The notes under the pieces: model-generated
What the model saw: only the letters and a program-made list of their open reading frames with translations
Told to the model about the DNA's origin: nothing
The model's database searches: none
Source of the DNA: Alteromonas sp. KUL49
GTDB lineage: Bacteria > Pseudomonadota > Gammaproteobacteria > Enterobacterales > Alteromonadaceae
DNA: 64,000 nt
Reading direction: 5' to 3'
Assembly: GCF_006538345.1 (NCBI RefSeq)
Contig: NZ_BJKL01000008.1
Location: 124,001-188,000 of the forward strand
Made by a program: the position numbers and the translations under genes
Part shown: one piece after another, positions 36,236 to 45,434 of the stretch
How positions within the stretch are numbered: position 1 is the first letter of the stretch
Layout of the letters: each line of letters opens with the position of its first letter

Positions 36236-36688
36236 CTACTTTACCGGCAACGCAGTTGTGTATTTAATTTGTTCCATCGCGAAACTCGACGTTACCTCAA
36301 CAAGGCTAACTTGAGACACGAGCTTTTTGTAGAAATCGTCAAACGCTTTCATATCGCTCACAATCACCTTTAGCATATAATCGTAAACACCACTCATACG
36401 GTAAATTTCAACCACCTCTTCAAACTCTGCAGTTTGATTGGCGAATCCATTAAGCCATTCAAAGTCATGACTGCCGGTTTTCACCAGTACAAAGACTGTC
36501 ATAGTTAAGCCTAGTGCCTCTGGATTCACCAAGGTAACTCGCTTTTCAATGATCCCCTTTTGTTCCATTCTCTGAATACGCTTCCAGCAGGGTGTCGTGG
36601 TTAATGATACTCGTTCCGCAATTTCACTTACCGACAAGGTGCAATCACTTTGCAATAGTCTAAGAATAGCTTTGTCTGTCGAATCCAA
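36236..36688 (-). CDS. Lrp/AsnC-family transcriptional regulator
   Basis: The 150-residue regulator has an N-terminal helix-turn-helix (SVSEIAERVSLTTTPCWKRIQRME) and a C-terminal ligand-binding domain (YDYMLKVIVSDMKAFDDFYKKL). The start is TTG. It is divergent from a cysteine-synthase-like gene with a 121-base shared region, so it probably controls that gene in response to an amino acid, perhaps cysteine or a related thiol; the effector is inference. Confidence 0.88.
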   Translation of the reverse strand: MDSTDKAILRLLQSDCTLSVSEIAERVSLTTTPCWKRIQRMEQKGIIEKRVTLVNPEALGLTMTVFVLVKTGSHDFEWLNGFANQTAEFEEVVEIYRMSGVYDYMLKVIVSDMKAFDDFYKKLVSQVSLVEVTSSFAMEQIKYTTALPVK

Positions 36689-36809
36689 GATTAATTTTCC
36701 ACAAAATTAAAATTCTATAGAAAAATATACCTCACCGAGTTGAATTTGTATAAAAATTGGTAACTTTTTTTCAAAGCTTCCCTGCCAAAATAGAGGTCAA
36801 GATTCACTA

Positions 36810-37790
36810 TTGGCATTGACTCACATGACAGCATTAAAACAACTCGATACACAAGGCTTTATCTACGATGACATTACCCAAACCATTGGTAACACTCCCT
36901 TGGTAAGGCTTTCTAGAATAAAGCGTGACTTCTCACTCAACGCTAATATTCTTGCAAAAGTCGAGTACTTTAACCCCGCAGGCTCTATTAAAGACCGTCC
37001 AGCAATGGCAATGATTGATGCATTGATAGCATCGGACGTTTTTACTGATAGCACCGAGATAATCGAAGCAACATCTGGCAACAATGGTGTTGCATGTGCT
37101 TGGTACTGTGCGATGAAAGGCATACCGCTAACCATCGTAATTCCAGAACATATGTCAATCGAGCGTCGAAAACTCATCAAACTCTATGGTGCAAAGGTTG
37201 TCACCACACCAAAAGCCCTAGGAACGAAAGGGGCAATTGACCACGCGAAAACGCTGATTGCGCAGAATAAACACGCGGTCATGCTTGACCAGTTTGCTAA
37301 TCAGGCAAATCCTCTCATGCACGCCAATGGCACAGCGAAAGAGATTTGGCGAGATACACAAGGCAATGTCGACATTATCGTTGCAGGTATTGGTACAGGC
37401 GGAACGATTACTGGCATAGCCAGTACATTGAGAGAATACAACCCCAAGATTCAAGTGATTGGGGTGGAGCCTGCATCATGCCCAGTGCTGACTAAAGGGT
37501 ACGCTGGTGTACACAAAATTCAGGGGCTGAGCTCTGGCCATGTGCCAGATGTATTAAAAACATCCCTACTAGATGAAGTCATTGCTATTGAAGATGATCA
37601 GGCCATTGAATTTGCACGCTTGTTGGCGCGTAAAGAAAGTCTCCCTGTGGGTATATCTTCAGGTGCTGCGTTAAAAGCTGCGGTACAAATTAGTCAAAGA
37701 GCTGAAAATACTGGGAAAAACATAGTGACAATACTAGCAGACACCGCCGAGCGCTATTTTAGTACAGAACTCTTCGATGATGAGATTTAG
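36810..37790 (+). CDS. Cysteine synthase family PLP enzyme
   Basis: The 326-residue enzyme (321 if ATG at 36825 is the start) is of the O-acetylserine sulfhydrylase/cystathionine beta-synthase fold. The PLP lysine is in NPAGSIKDRPAM. The substrate loop reads EATSGNNGVA, the phosphate-binding loop GIGTGGTITG, and a C-terminal Ser ligand is in GISSGAALKAA. It most likely makes cysteine from O-acetylserine and sulfide, although the IEATSGNNG loop is a variant of the common ETTSGNTG, so a different nucleophile is possible. No clear ribosome site separates the TTG and ATG starts. It shares the last bases with the convergent AraC gene. Confidence 0.85.
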   Translation: MALTHMTALKQLDTQGFIYDDITQTIGNTPLVRLSRIKRDFSLNANILAKVEYFNPAGSIKDRPAMAMIDALIASDVFTDSTEIIEATSGNNGVACAWYCAMKGIPLTIVIPEHMSIERRKLIKLYGAKVVTTPKALGTKGAIDHAKTLIAQNKHAVMLDQFANQANPLMHANGTAKEIWRDTQGNVDIIVAGIGTGGTITGIASTLREYNPKIQVIGVEPASCPVLTKGYAGVHKIQGLSSGHVPDVLKTSLLDEVIAIEDDQAIEFARLLARKESLPVGISSGAALKAAVQISQRAENTGKNIVTILADTAERYFSTELFDDEI

Positions 37791-38731
37791 TTGTTTCCAG
37801 TCACTCTTTTGAGCGAAACAGAGGGCGATTCACCAAACTGTTGAGAATATTGCGCAGAAAATCGTCCGGGATGAGTAATGTTAAAATGCTCGAACACCCC
37901 CGTGAGTGAATCAAAACTCCCGGACAGTATAGTTTGCCGTACCTCATTCACTTTTCGGTGAGTGAGGTATGATTTTGGCAGTACACCCAGCATTGACTTG
38001 AATGCATATTCCAATGTTCTTATTGAACAACAACTCGCCTTGGCGAGTTCAGTAATAGGAAGCGCCCGCTGGTCAGAATACTCACCAATGTATTCAATAG
38101 CACGCGATACCGTATCTCGACGAGTATTCACACTCATAGAAGCATTGGAGCACAAGATGTCTGAAAAAAGCTCTCTCAGTGCGTTAAAAAACATAAACTC
38201 AAATTGTTGTTTTTCAACAGGTGACATATCTCCACTCTTCAGGCTTAACTTCTTAAAGTAGTGCCGAACAAAACGCTTAAATTCATTGAGTTTGTGCAAG
38301 GGTAAATCACCATTTCGCAACGCCCTAGCTTGTATGTTGATCTTGGCAATTTCGTCGGCATCGAAATGTTGCTTCATAGCCGTAGTATTGAAACAGAAGG
38401 TTAAGGTTTCAGAATAGTGAGGGAACCAGCTAAAGGTCTCTTCATTTGGGCTAATAAAGAAGAGTTTGTTATCTATGATCAGTTTGCCGTCCACATAGAG
38501 CTCTACGGCATCGAAGGGTATTATCAAATAATAGTGATCTGGTTCGTTGCAAGCGTGATGTGATACGGCATTTTGAGTGTTGCGATAGCCGACCCAAAGG
38601 TTAGGCAACACCATTACCTGATGACGATTAATGAAATTTCCACGTTTTAATTGAATAGCATCCATGTCAACACCAACAAACATGTGTTGATATTCTTCAA
38701 CAGATTGAAAAATTTCTATATTACTCACCAC
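37787..38731 (-). CDS. AraC-family transcriptional regulator
   Basis: This is a 314-residue regulator. The C-terminal 100 residues contain two helix-turn-helix units (LAKASCCSIRTLEYAFKSML and FNITHPGRFSAQYSQQFG). The N-terminal 200 residues are a cupin-like sensing domain without clear ligand. The start is GTG. Its stop overlaps the stop region of the cysteine-synthase-like gene by 4 bases on the opposite strand. The target and effector are unknown; there is no divergent partner within 135 bases, since the next gene at 38867 is on the same strand and ends toward it. Confidence 0.87.
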   Translation of the reverse strand: MVSNIEIFQSVEEYQHMFVGVDMDAIQLKRGNFINRHQVMVLPNLWVGYRNTQNAVSHHACNEPDHYYLIIPFDAVELYVDGKLIIDNKLFFISPNEETFSWFPHYSETLTFCFNTTAMKQHFDADEIAKINIQARALRNGDLPLHKLNEFKRFVRHYFKKLSLKSGDMSPVEKQQFEFMFFNALRELFSDILCSNASMSVNTRRDTVSRAIEYIGEYSDQRALPITELAKASCCSIRTLEYAFKSMLGVLPKSYLTHRKVNEVRQTILSGSFDSLTGVFEHFNITHPGRFSAQYSQQFGESPSVSLKRVTGNN

Positions 38732-38866
38732 TCTACCGTGTAGTTAAGTGCAATCAAATGGCACGCCCAATCGAACACACCATTAGATCACACTACAGCT
38801 AAAATTTATTGATGCAGATCAACCAACATACATTCAATAACTTACAGCTTCAAGATGACGATTGTA

Positions 38867-39964
38867 TTAATCAACAGTCGGCTTGTATTCCCCTTGAAAT
38901 ACTTGTTTAAAGAACACGCCTTGCTCGGTAGGTTCATATTCCCAATTGGAAATCATTTGCGGCGACCATTCTGGGTCGAAAACCCAGGCTATCCAAGAAA
39001 TGCCTCGCTGTGTCATAAAGTCCATAATACGGGGGCCATAAGTACCATCGTTGTTAATAGTAGGAACATGAGCTCCAGGTGCAGACTCGTGAGACCATCC
39101 CAACTCAGTAGCAATCATGGGCGCTCGGCTTGCTACAAAACCCCATTGCTGTTGCCAAAGCATAAAGAAGTTTTCGGTAGTCTGCTCTTTTGGCTTTGCT
39201 TTTTGTGGATAAGGGTGAATAGCGTAAGCGATATTCTCTCGCTGAATTGGCATTTGCTTAACTGGCGACAAATCATAGGCCCAATTGAAACCAGCCACTA
39301 AAGGAATAACTTTGGTGTCATAGCTGCGAACAAGATCTATAACGTCTTCCATCATGTCACGCCAAACACTCCAATCTGCTCTACCCAAGCTATTGTTACC
39401 ATTACCTATAAAGTCATTAGTAGGCTCGTTAAACAATTCATACACTGCCATTGTAGGAACATCTTGATATCTAAAAGCAACCTGCTGCCAGAACTGTAAA
39501 GTCTCGTTAAATGAGGTGTTATACATTGGATGTTGATACAGGTCCGCCTGCATATTACCAATAGAGTGCCAGTCAACGATAAGGTATAAATCAAGCGCAT
39601 TCGCCCAGACCACAGCCTCGTCCAACATTTTAAAATAATCGCTTTTTCCTACACTCTTCCACGCCCCCGGATGAATGGGGAGACGAATGGTATTTGCCCC
39701 CCACTCGGCCACTTCTTCGAATATTTCCTTTGACCACTTACCCTGCTGTCTGAGTTTATCAGGGTCAGCAATACTCACGCCTTTGAACTCAAACGTTTGA
39801 TGATTTTCATCAACAAACTCTGTCCCACTCACGGTAATGTGTTGTTGAGGTTTCAATGTCGAAACGTCGAACGTCGACGGGTAGGGCTCTGACCACCATG
39901 CGCTATCCTCGGCAACGACAGACCATGAGAAAATCATCAGTAAAAATATCGCGAGTTTTTTCAT
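38867..39964 (-). CDS. Secreted GH5 endoglucanase
   Basis: This 365-residue protein has a signal peptide ending at WSVVAE (about residue 18). The GH5 barrel shows NTIRLPIHPG, LIVDWHS, ELFNEPTND (acid/base Glu), IHPYP and IATELGWS (nucleophile Glu). It has no carbohydrate-binding module and no lipobox, so it is free in the periplasm or secreted. It most likely cuts cellulose or cello-oligosaccharides. It follows the LacI gene by 39 bases on the same strand, so the two probably share a promoter, and it belongs to the adjacent cellobionate locus. Confidence 0.9.
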   Translation of the reverse strand: MKKLAIFLLMIFSWSVVAEDSAWWSEPYPSTFDVSTLKPQQHITVSGTEFVDENHQTFEFKGVSIADPDKLRQQGKWSKEIFEEVAEWGANTIRLPIHPGAWKSVGKSDYFKMLDEAVVWANALDLYLIVDWHSIGNMQADLYQHPMYNTSFNETLQFWQQVAFRYQDVPTMAVYELFNEPTNDFIGNGNNSLGRADWSVWRDMMEDVIDLVRSYDTKVIPLVAGFNWAYDLSPVKQMPIQRENIAYAIHPYPQKAKPKEQTTENFFMLWQQQWGFVASRAPMIATELGWSHESAPGAHVPTINNDGTYGPRIMDFMTQRGISWIAWVFDPEWSPQMISNWEYEPTEQGVFFKQVFQGEYKPTVD

Positions 39965-40003
39965 CTTTAGTTCCTTAGCTCAGTCTCACGGGCTTGTTGG
40001 TAA

Positions 40004-41005
40004 TTAATTCAGAGGTTGTAGCGACGCTCTATCGATAAAGGTAGGCTCAAACGCACTGTCCTTTTCAGCGGTGTTGATGTCGTAAACCTCATTGAGAATC
40101 TTGCGGCCTGCAGCTTGGCCCATTTCAAAAATTGGATAGTCAACGCTGGCTAATTTGGGATAGGTGTATGACGCAATATTGGTGTTATCGAACCCGACAA
40201 TAGACAGCTCATTGGGCAGTGAGATACCGGCGTCACGAGCAGCAGACATTACCCCACAAGCAATTTCATCGTTACCACAAACAACGGCCGAAAAGTTCAC
40301 CTTGCGCTGAAGTAGCACGGCAAATGCTTCAGCACCGCTATCTTGAGTAAATTTGGCCTCCACCACTAACGATGGGTCGTAGGCAATACCTGACTGCTGT
40401 AATGCTTTACAATGACCGTCCCAGCGCTCCCTGGCATCATGTTTTCTCATTGGGCCACTGATATAGGCGATATTTTTATGCCCTCTGGCAATCACAGCTT
40501 GTGTCGCAGCAAATCCGCCTTGTTCGTTATCAAGGCTTATACAGTGCTCAGGGCATGTCGGCAGTTCACGGTTTAAAATGACTACTGGAGTTTTCCCTCG
40601 ACAAAGCTCAGCAAGGTATTCATCACTCACCGCTTCCACATGCAGAACCAATGCATCGCAGTTCCTATCAATCAGAAATTCAATACCGTCTTTTTCCAGT
40701 GATGCATCTCCATGACCTGCGGTAACGATAATATGCTTCTTGTGCGCGCGCAGCTGTGTTTCGACAGCCCCGGTAAGGGTTCCAAAGAATCCACTGTGAA
40801 GTTCACTCACCAAAACACCCACGCAATCTGAGCGCTGTGAGGCCAAAGACTTCGCGATAGTATTTGGGCGATAATTAAGCTGATTCATGGCATAATGCAC
40901 TTTCTCTTTGGTTTTTGCCGAAACATTCGGGTGATCATTTAACACCCGAGAAACCGTAGAAACAGCACACCCTGCCAATTTTGCAACTTGATAGATTGTA
41001 GACAT
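40004..41005 (-). CDS. LacI-family repressor of the cellobionate/cellulose locus
   Basis: The 333-residue repressor has an N-terminal LacI helix-turn-helix (VAKLAGCAVSTVSRVLNDHP) and a sugar-binding domain (VGVLVSELHSGFFGTL, IAYISGPM, IVGFDNTNIASYTYP). Two GCTTCCAA-type operators lie in the divergent region, one before its own start and one before the symporter gene. It most likely represses both directions and is released by an imported sugar such as cellobionate or cellobiose. Confidence 0.9.
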   Translation of the reverse strand: MSTIYQVAKLAGCAVSTVSRVLNDHPNVSAKTKEKVHYAMNQLNYRPNTIAKSLASQRSDCVGVLVSELHSGFFGTLTGAVETQLRAHKKHIIVTAGHGDASLEKDGIEFLIDRNCDALVLHVEAVSDEYLAELCRGKTPVVILNRELPTCPEHCISLDNEQGGFAATQAVIARGHKNIAYISGPMRKHDARERWDGHCKALQQSGIAYDPSLVVEAKFTQDSGAEAFAVLLQRKVNFSAVVCGNDEIACGVMSAARDAGISLPNELSIVGFDNTNIASYTYPKLASVDYPIFEMGQAAGRKILNEVYDINTAEKDSAFEPTFIDRASLQPLN

Positions 41006-41023
41006 TAAAAAAGCGCTTCCAAT
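41006..41023. promoter_or_regulatory. LacI-type operator at the lacI-family gene start
   Basis: TAAAAAAGCGCTTCCAAT has a perfect right half GCTTCCAAT and a degenerate left half. The centre GC|GC is intact. It lies directly before the repressor ATG on the minus strand, so binding would block its transcription: autoregulation. Confidence 0.55.
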
Positions 41024-41180
41024 ATTTTACTGTAACATCAAATTAATACTTACAGTCACATTACCAAATTTACTCATCTATACCAAGTCAACAAAATTAG
41101 GCCACTAGGGAAAGGTAGAGTTTTATCAAACACCATTGTTAATTAATTGTTGATCATATTTGCTTCTTTGTATAGATTAA

Positions 41181-41198
41181 ATTGGAACCGCTTCCAAT
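41181..41198. promoter_or_regulatory. LacI-type operator before the symporter operon
   Basis: ATTGGAACCGCTTCCAAT is an 18-base palindrome with one central mismatch pair, 13 bases before the symporter ATG. It matches the right half of the operator at 41006-41023 exactly, so the same repressor probably binds both. Confidence 0.75.
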
Positions 41199-41210
41199 AA
41201 AAGAGCAATT

Positions 41211-42587
41211 ATGAATATTCAGTCAAATTCACAAAACGCTGTGCTATCGGTGAAGGAAAAAGTAGCGTACGCACTAGGTGATACTGCAAGTAATCTTTAC
41301 TGGCGTCTGTTTGATGTGTTTCTTTTCATTTTTTACACCGACGTTTTTGGTATTCCCGCAGCAACCGTTGGTACCATGATGCTTGCGGCTAGGCTTGTTG
41401 ACGCGTTTTCTGATCCGTTCATGGGTGCACTAGCTGATAGAACGAATACGCGCTGGGGTAAATTCCGCCCGTACTTGCTTTGGGGAGGAATTCCCTTACT
41501 CGCTGCGGGTGTTCTCACTTTCACCGTGCCTGACTTAGGTGATTCAGGAAAAGTCATATGGGCTTATCTGACCTATATTGCCATGATGCTTGCCTATACC
41601 TTTATCAACGTACCTTATGGCGCAATGATGGGTATCATGACAGGTGACACTCAACAACGAACCACATTAAGTAGCTTTCGTTTTATTGGTGCATTCAGTG
41701 GCGGGACCATTGTTGCTTACTTTACCCCTTCGTTAGTGGAATGGTTAGGCAATGGCGATGTTGAGAGAGGTTGGCAGCTCACACTTGTGGTGTACGGCAC
41801 TATCGCACTGATAATGTACACCCTGTGTTTCGCCGCGTGTAAAGAGAGAGTGCATGCTATTGCCCCGCAATCTCATTCACCTTTTAGAGATATCAAAGAT
41901 CTACTGAGTAATAAGCCCTGGCTAGTACTATTTGTGCTCGCGTTAGTCATTATGCTGACCATTTCGATTCGGGCGAGTTCAGGTACCTTTTACCTCAAAT
42001 ATTTCTTGGAAAGAGAAGACCTGATCAGCAACTACATGACCCTTTACATGATATCGCTTGCGGTTGGGGCAGCTAGCACTCCCCTACTCACACGCTTCTT
42101 CGACAAACGTGTGTTACTCATTGGTTTAATGGTCGTAGTCGCTGTTTTAGCCTGTGCCCAATATTTTGTAGGTAAAGAGCAGGTGACCCTTCATTTCGCT
42201 ATTCAAGGGTTGATTGGCTTGTGTCTTGGACCTAAATCGCCCTTGGTGTTTTCTATGTATGCCGATACTGCAGACTATTCTGAATGGCGCACGAATCGAC
42301 GCTCAACCGCTATGGTATTTTCTGCCGCAGCGTTTTCACAAAAGCTCGGTGGAGCGTTAGCGGGATACATTATCGGTATGGTATTGGGAAGTATGGGATA
42401 TATGCCAAACATGACCCAGTCTCCGGAGTCTCAGCACGGCATCATTTTACTGATGACAGTCATCCCCGGCGTATTTGCTTTGGCGGCAGCTGCATGTATT
42501 CACTTTTATCCATTGTCATCAGCTCAGCTTGAAAAAGTACAATCTGACTTGGCAAAGCGCAAATTAGAAGGCCAATATGACACCTAG
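41211..42587 (+). CDS. GPH-family sugar:cation symporter
   Basis: The 458-residue inner-membrane protein has about 12 helices and the glycoside-pentoside-hexuronide (MelB-like) layout. Family signs are KVAYALGDTASNLYW near the start, DAFSDPFMGALADRTNTRWGK.RPY, NVPYGAMMGI, and a Lys/Arg-rich loop near 215-230. It imports sugar with sodium or proton. Context suggests cellobionate (or cellobiose). Its end overlaps the GH94 gene by 11 bases. Confidence 0.9.
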   Translation: MNIQSNSQNAVLSVKEKVAYALGDTASNLYWRLFDVFLFIFYTDVFGIPAATVGTMMLAARLVDAFSDPFMGALADRTNTRWGKFRPYLLWGGIPLLAAGVLTFTVPDLGDSGKVIWAYLTYIAMMLAYTFINVPYGAMMGIMTGDTQQRTTLSSFRFIGAFSGGTIVAYFTPSLVEWLGNGDVERGWQLTLVVYGTIALIMYTLCFAACKERVHAIAPQSHSPFRDIKDLLSNKPWLVLFVLALVIMLTISIRASSGTFYLKYFLEREDLISNYMTLYMISLAVGAASTPLLTRFFDKRVLLIGLMVVVAVLACAQYFVGKEQVTLHFAIQGLIGLCLGPKSPLVFSMYADTADYSEWRTNRRSTAMVFSAAAFSQKLGGALAGYIIGMVLGSMGYMPNMTQSPESQHGIILLMTVIPGVFALAAAACIHFYPLSSAQLEKVQSDLAKRKLEGQYDT

Positions 42588-44907
42588 CTCCTCTATTTTC
42601 GACATTGTTTCTGACAAACACGAAGTGAGGCTCAATAGCCCCACTTCACTGCCGGACGCCTGTGGCTTTTTGTGGAATCGTCATATGATGATTCAAATGA
42701 ATTGTCGTGGCTATGCAAATGCTCAACATATGCAACCTGAGCCCGCTAAGTACAGTAAAGGGCCTTCGCTGGAAGCAACCACTTTCATGCAACCCGAGCA
42801 TCATTATCACAGTGAGCACCCCGGCCGTTTCTTTTACGTCAAAATTGATGATAAGCCGCTATTTTCGTTGCCCTATGAACCAGTGCGAGCGCCCTTAAAT
42901 TCCTTTCAATTTATTCATGGCAAAGACAGATTAGCTTGGGAGATACACCAATATGGTGTGAAATTCTTTATAGAATTAAGTTTAGGTGAAAGTGTTGCCG
43001 AGCACTGGCAACTGGGCATAGAGAATACAAATTCAGCGCCAGTATCCATTGAGATAGTCCCAATGTTCTCTATTGGCTATTTGAGCTGGATGAATCAATC
43101 CGCTTACTACGACAGTGACTTAAACAGTATTGTTGCTACCTCGGTAACACCTTATCAAAAAACCAAAGACTACGAAAAAGTACGTCACTTGAAGGATATC
43201 ACGTACTTTGCGAGTGATACTCCACCGTATAGTTGGACATGTAACTACAAGAGCTTTATTGGCGAAGGGCACCTGGCAAATCCAGAGGGGCTCAAAAGTG
43301 ATCGCTTAAACAATAAGATCGCTAACTACGAATTCCCAGTAGGTATTTTCCAATACAAAACTCAGCTCGATGCCAATGCATCAGACTGTTTTCGATGGAA
43401 ATTTGGGGCGGTAAATAAAGTAGAAGACATTGAAGCTCAACTGAATTTTGACTTTACCAACCAACGGGTTGATATCACGAAAGATGTGCCTCCCACCGTC
43501 GCTATCAACACGCCCGATGAAGCCTTTGACGATATGGTTAACCGGTGGCTCCCAAGACAATTGGCCTATCACGGACAAATGCATCGCCTAACCACTGATC
43601 CCCAAACACGTAATTTCTTACAAGACAGTATGGGGTTAATCTACTTGGCCCCTGATGATGCAAAGAAACACTTTGTTATCGCTCTCTCTCAGCAACACAC
43701 AAACGGCGCTATGCCTGACGGCATTCTGTTGCACGAAGAGGCGACGTTGAAGTATATCAATCAAGTGCCCCATTCAGATCATAACGTGTGGCTAATTTGG
43801 TTTATCGAGGTGTACTTGCGTGAGACCAATGATACGGATTTCCTCAACTACTCGGTTGGTTTTGGCAACAGCGAGGAAACTGCCACTGTCTACACCCATT
43901 TATCACGGGCAATGTCACACTTGCTGGAAAATCTAGACCACAGAGGGCTCAGTCTTATCAAAGAAGGAGATTGGTGCGATCCAATGAACATGGTGGGCAA
44001 AGATGGCAAAGGGGTATCAGCTTGGTTAACTATGGCCACCAGCCGAGCGTTATCGAGCTGGTCATCCATTTGTGCTCAACTAGGTCGAGATGAAGATGCC
44101 GAGCTATGGTCAGCAAAATCCCGTGAACTTAATAGTGCAGTTGAGGAGCACTTTTGGATTGGCGAATGGTATGCTCGAGGTATCACTGATAAAGGTCGTC
44201 CATTTGGTACTCATGCCGATGAAGAAGGAAAGATTTATCTTAACGCGCAAGGTTGGGCCATGCTTAGTCTTACACTCTCCTCCGACCGAGTGGCATTGTT
44301 GAACAAAGCGGTGAAAGAAAATCTGACCACGCCTTATGGCCCAATGATGCTGGCGCCCTCCTACACCAAAATGCACGAAGACATTGGTAGGCTTACGCAA
44401 AAGTCACCGGGAGTTTCTGAAAACGGTTCGGTTTATAATCACGCCGCAGCCTTCTATGCTGCAGGCCTGTATCGTCAACAGCAAAACGACCTAGCCTTCG
44501 ACGTATTGAAACACATGATCCCTTCATCAGATGACGTTGCACAACGTGGGCAATTACCCGTTTATCTGCCAAATTATTACCGAGGAGCCTACTATCAATA
44601 CCCCCACACGGCAGGGCGCTCTAGTCACTTGTTCAATACTGGTACCATTGCTTGGTTTTACCATTGTGTCATTGAAGGGCTACTAGGCTTAAGAGGTGGC
44701 AGTGACGGCCTATATGTTTCGCCACAATTACCCTCTGAGTGGACAAAAATAAGTGTTACACGAGTATTTAGAGGCCATTGCTACCGCATTAAATATATTA
44801 GGCATGACGCCACAAAAGAGAATTGTTGGGAAGCAGACGGAGAATCTGCGACCTTATCAAATCCACTACCTAAAACTGAATCGGTTATAAAAGTGTTCTT
44901 CTCATGA
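42577..44907 (+). CDS. GH94 phosphorylase, probably cellobionic acid phosphorylase
   Basis: The 776-residue protein has an N-terminal beta-sandwich (about 1-280), a linker helix region, an (alpha/alpha)6 barrel (about 330-690) and a C-terminal beta domain. The candidate general-acid Asp is 465 in KEGDWCDPMNMVG. Other GH94 marks are QTRNFLQDSMG, GAMPDGI, HAAAFYAAGLY and GTIAWFY. The length and DWCD motif fit cellobionic acid phosphorylases rather than cellobiose phosphorylases (DWND). The gluconokinase gene that follows, with a 4-base overlap, would take up the gluconate released. The other product is glucose-1-phosphate. The substrate assignment is inference from motif and context. Confidence 0.85.
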   Translation: MTPSSSIFDIVSDKHEVRLNSPTSLPDACGFLWNRHMMIQMNCRGYANAQHMQPEPAKYSKGPSLEATTFMQPEHHYHSEHPGRFFYVKIDDKPLFSLPYEPVRAPLNSFQFIHGKDRLAWEIHQYGVKFFIELSLGESVAEHWQLGIENTNSAPVSIEIVPMFSIGYLSWMNQSAYYDSDLNSIVATSVTPYQKTKDYEKVRHLKDITYFASDTPPYSWTCNYKSFIGEGHLANPEGLKSDRLNNKIANYEFPVGIFQYKTQLDANASDCFRWKFGAVNKVEDIEAQLNFDFTNQRVDITKDVPPTVAINTPDEAFDDMVNRWLPRQLAYHGQMHRLTTDPQTRNFLQDSMGLIYLAPDDAKKHFVIALSQQHTNGAMPDGILLHEEATLKYINQVPHSDHNVWLIWFIEVYLRETNDTDFLNYSVGFGNSEETATVYTHLSRAMSHLLENLDHRGLSLIKEGDWCDPMNMVGKDGKGVSAWLTMATSRALSSWSSICAQLGRDEDAELWSAKSRELNSAVEEHFWIGEWYARGITDKGRPFGTHADEEGKIYLNAQGWAMLSLTLSSDRVALLNKAVKENLTTPYGPMMLAPSYTKMHEDIGRLTQKSPGVSENGSVYNHAAAFYAAGLYRQQQNDLAFDVLKHMIPSSDDVAQRGQLPVYLPNYYRGAYYQYPHTAGRSSHLFNTGTIAWFYHCVIEGLLGLRGGSDGLYVSPQLPSEWTKISVTRVFRGHCYRIKYIRHDATKENCWEADGESATLSNPLPKTESVIKVFFS

Positions 44908-45434
44908 ATAAATTAGGGACTCAAATATTGGTAATAGGCCCCAGTGGCTGTGGAAAAACAAGTCTAGGACAAGCGATTGCCCACGAATTAAATTGTAATT
45001 TTATCGATGCGGATGATGTCCATTCACAAGAAGCAAAAGAGTGCATGGAAGCTGGTATCCCTCTAACTGAGGAACAGCGAGCGCCATGGTTGAATCGATT
45101 GAAGGATATACTTCGAGATTCTGAGTCAGAAGGTAACACCACAGTACTTGCTGTGTCTTGCTTAAAACGAGCTCATCGCTCGTTACTGCGATCATCGGTA
45201 AGTAACTCGCTCTTCTTGTTTTTGGACTTACCAAAGGATGTACTTCAACAACGCCTCGAAAGCCGAGAAAGCCACTTTTTCCCTCCTGCGCTGTTAGAAA
45301 GTCAACTTAACACTTTGGAAAAGCCAGGATCGGAAGAGGATGTTGTCACATTAGATGGCACTCTAAGTGTAAAAGCACTATGTACAACTAGTATGGAGAT
45401 AATCGATGAAATTAATCACAATCGGACTGTGTAG
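44904..45434 (+). CDS. gntK: Gluconokinase
   Basis: The 176-residue kinase phosphorylates gluconate with ATP to 6-phosphogluconate. It shows the P-loop VIGPSGCGKTSLG, DADDVHSQEAKECMEAGIPL (the DADDxH..NxxKMxxGxPL type of motif, here with variations), DRxPW-like ERAPWL and SCLKRAHRSLLR. The length matches GntK. It overlaps the GH94 stop by ATGA and the next gene by 29 bases, so the genes are tightly coupled. The pairing with a GH94 enzyme strongly suggests the phosphorylase releases gluconate. Confidence 0.88.
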   Translation: MNKLGTQILVIGPSGCGKTSLGQAIAHELNCNFIDADDVHSQEAKECMEAGIPLTEEQRAPWLNRLKDILRDSESEGNTTVLAVSCLKRAHRSLLRSSVSNSLFLFLDLPKDVLQQRLESRESHFFPPALLESQLNTLEKPGSEEDVVTLDGTLSVKALCTTSMEIIDEINHNRTV

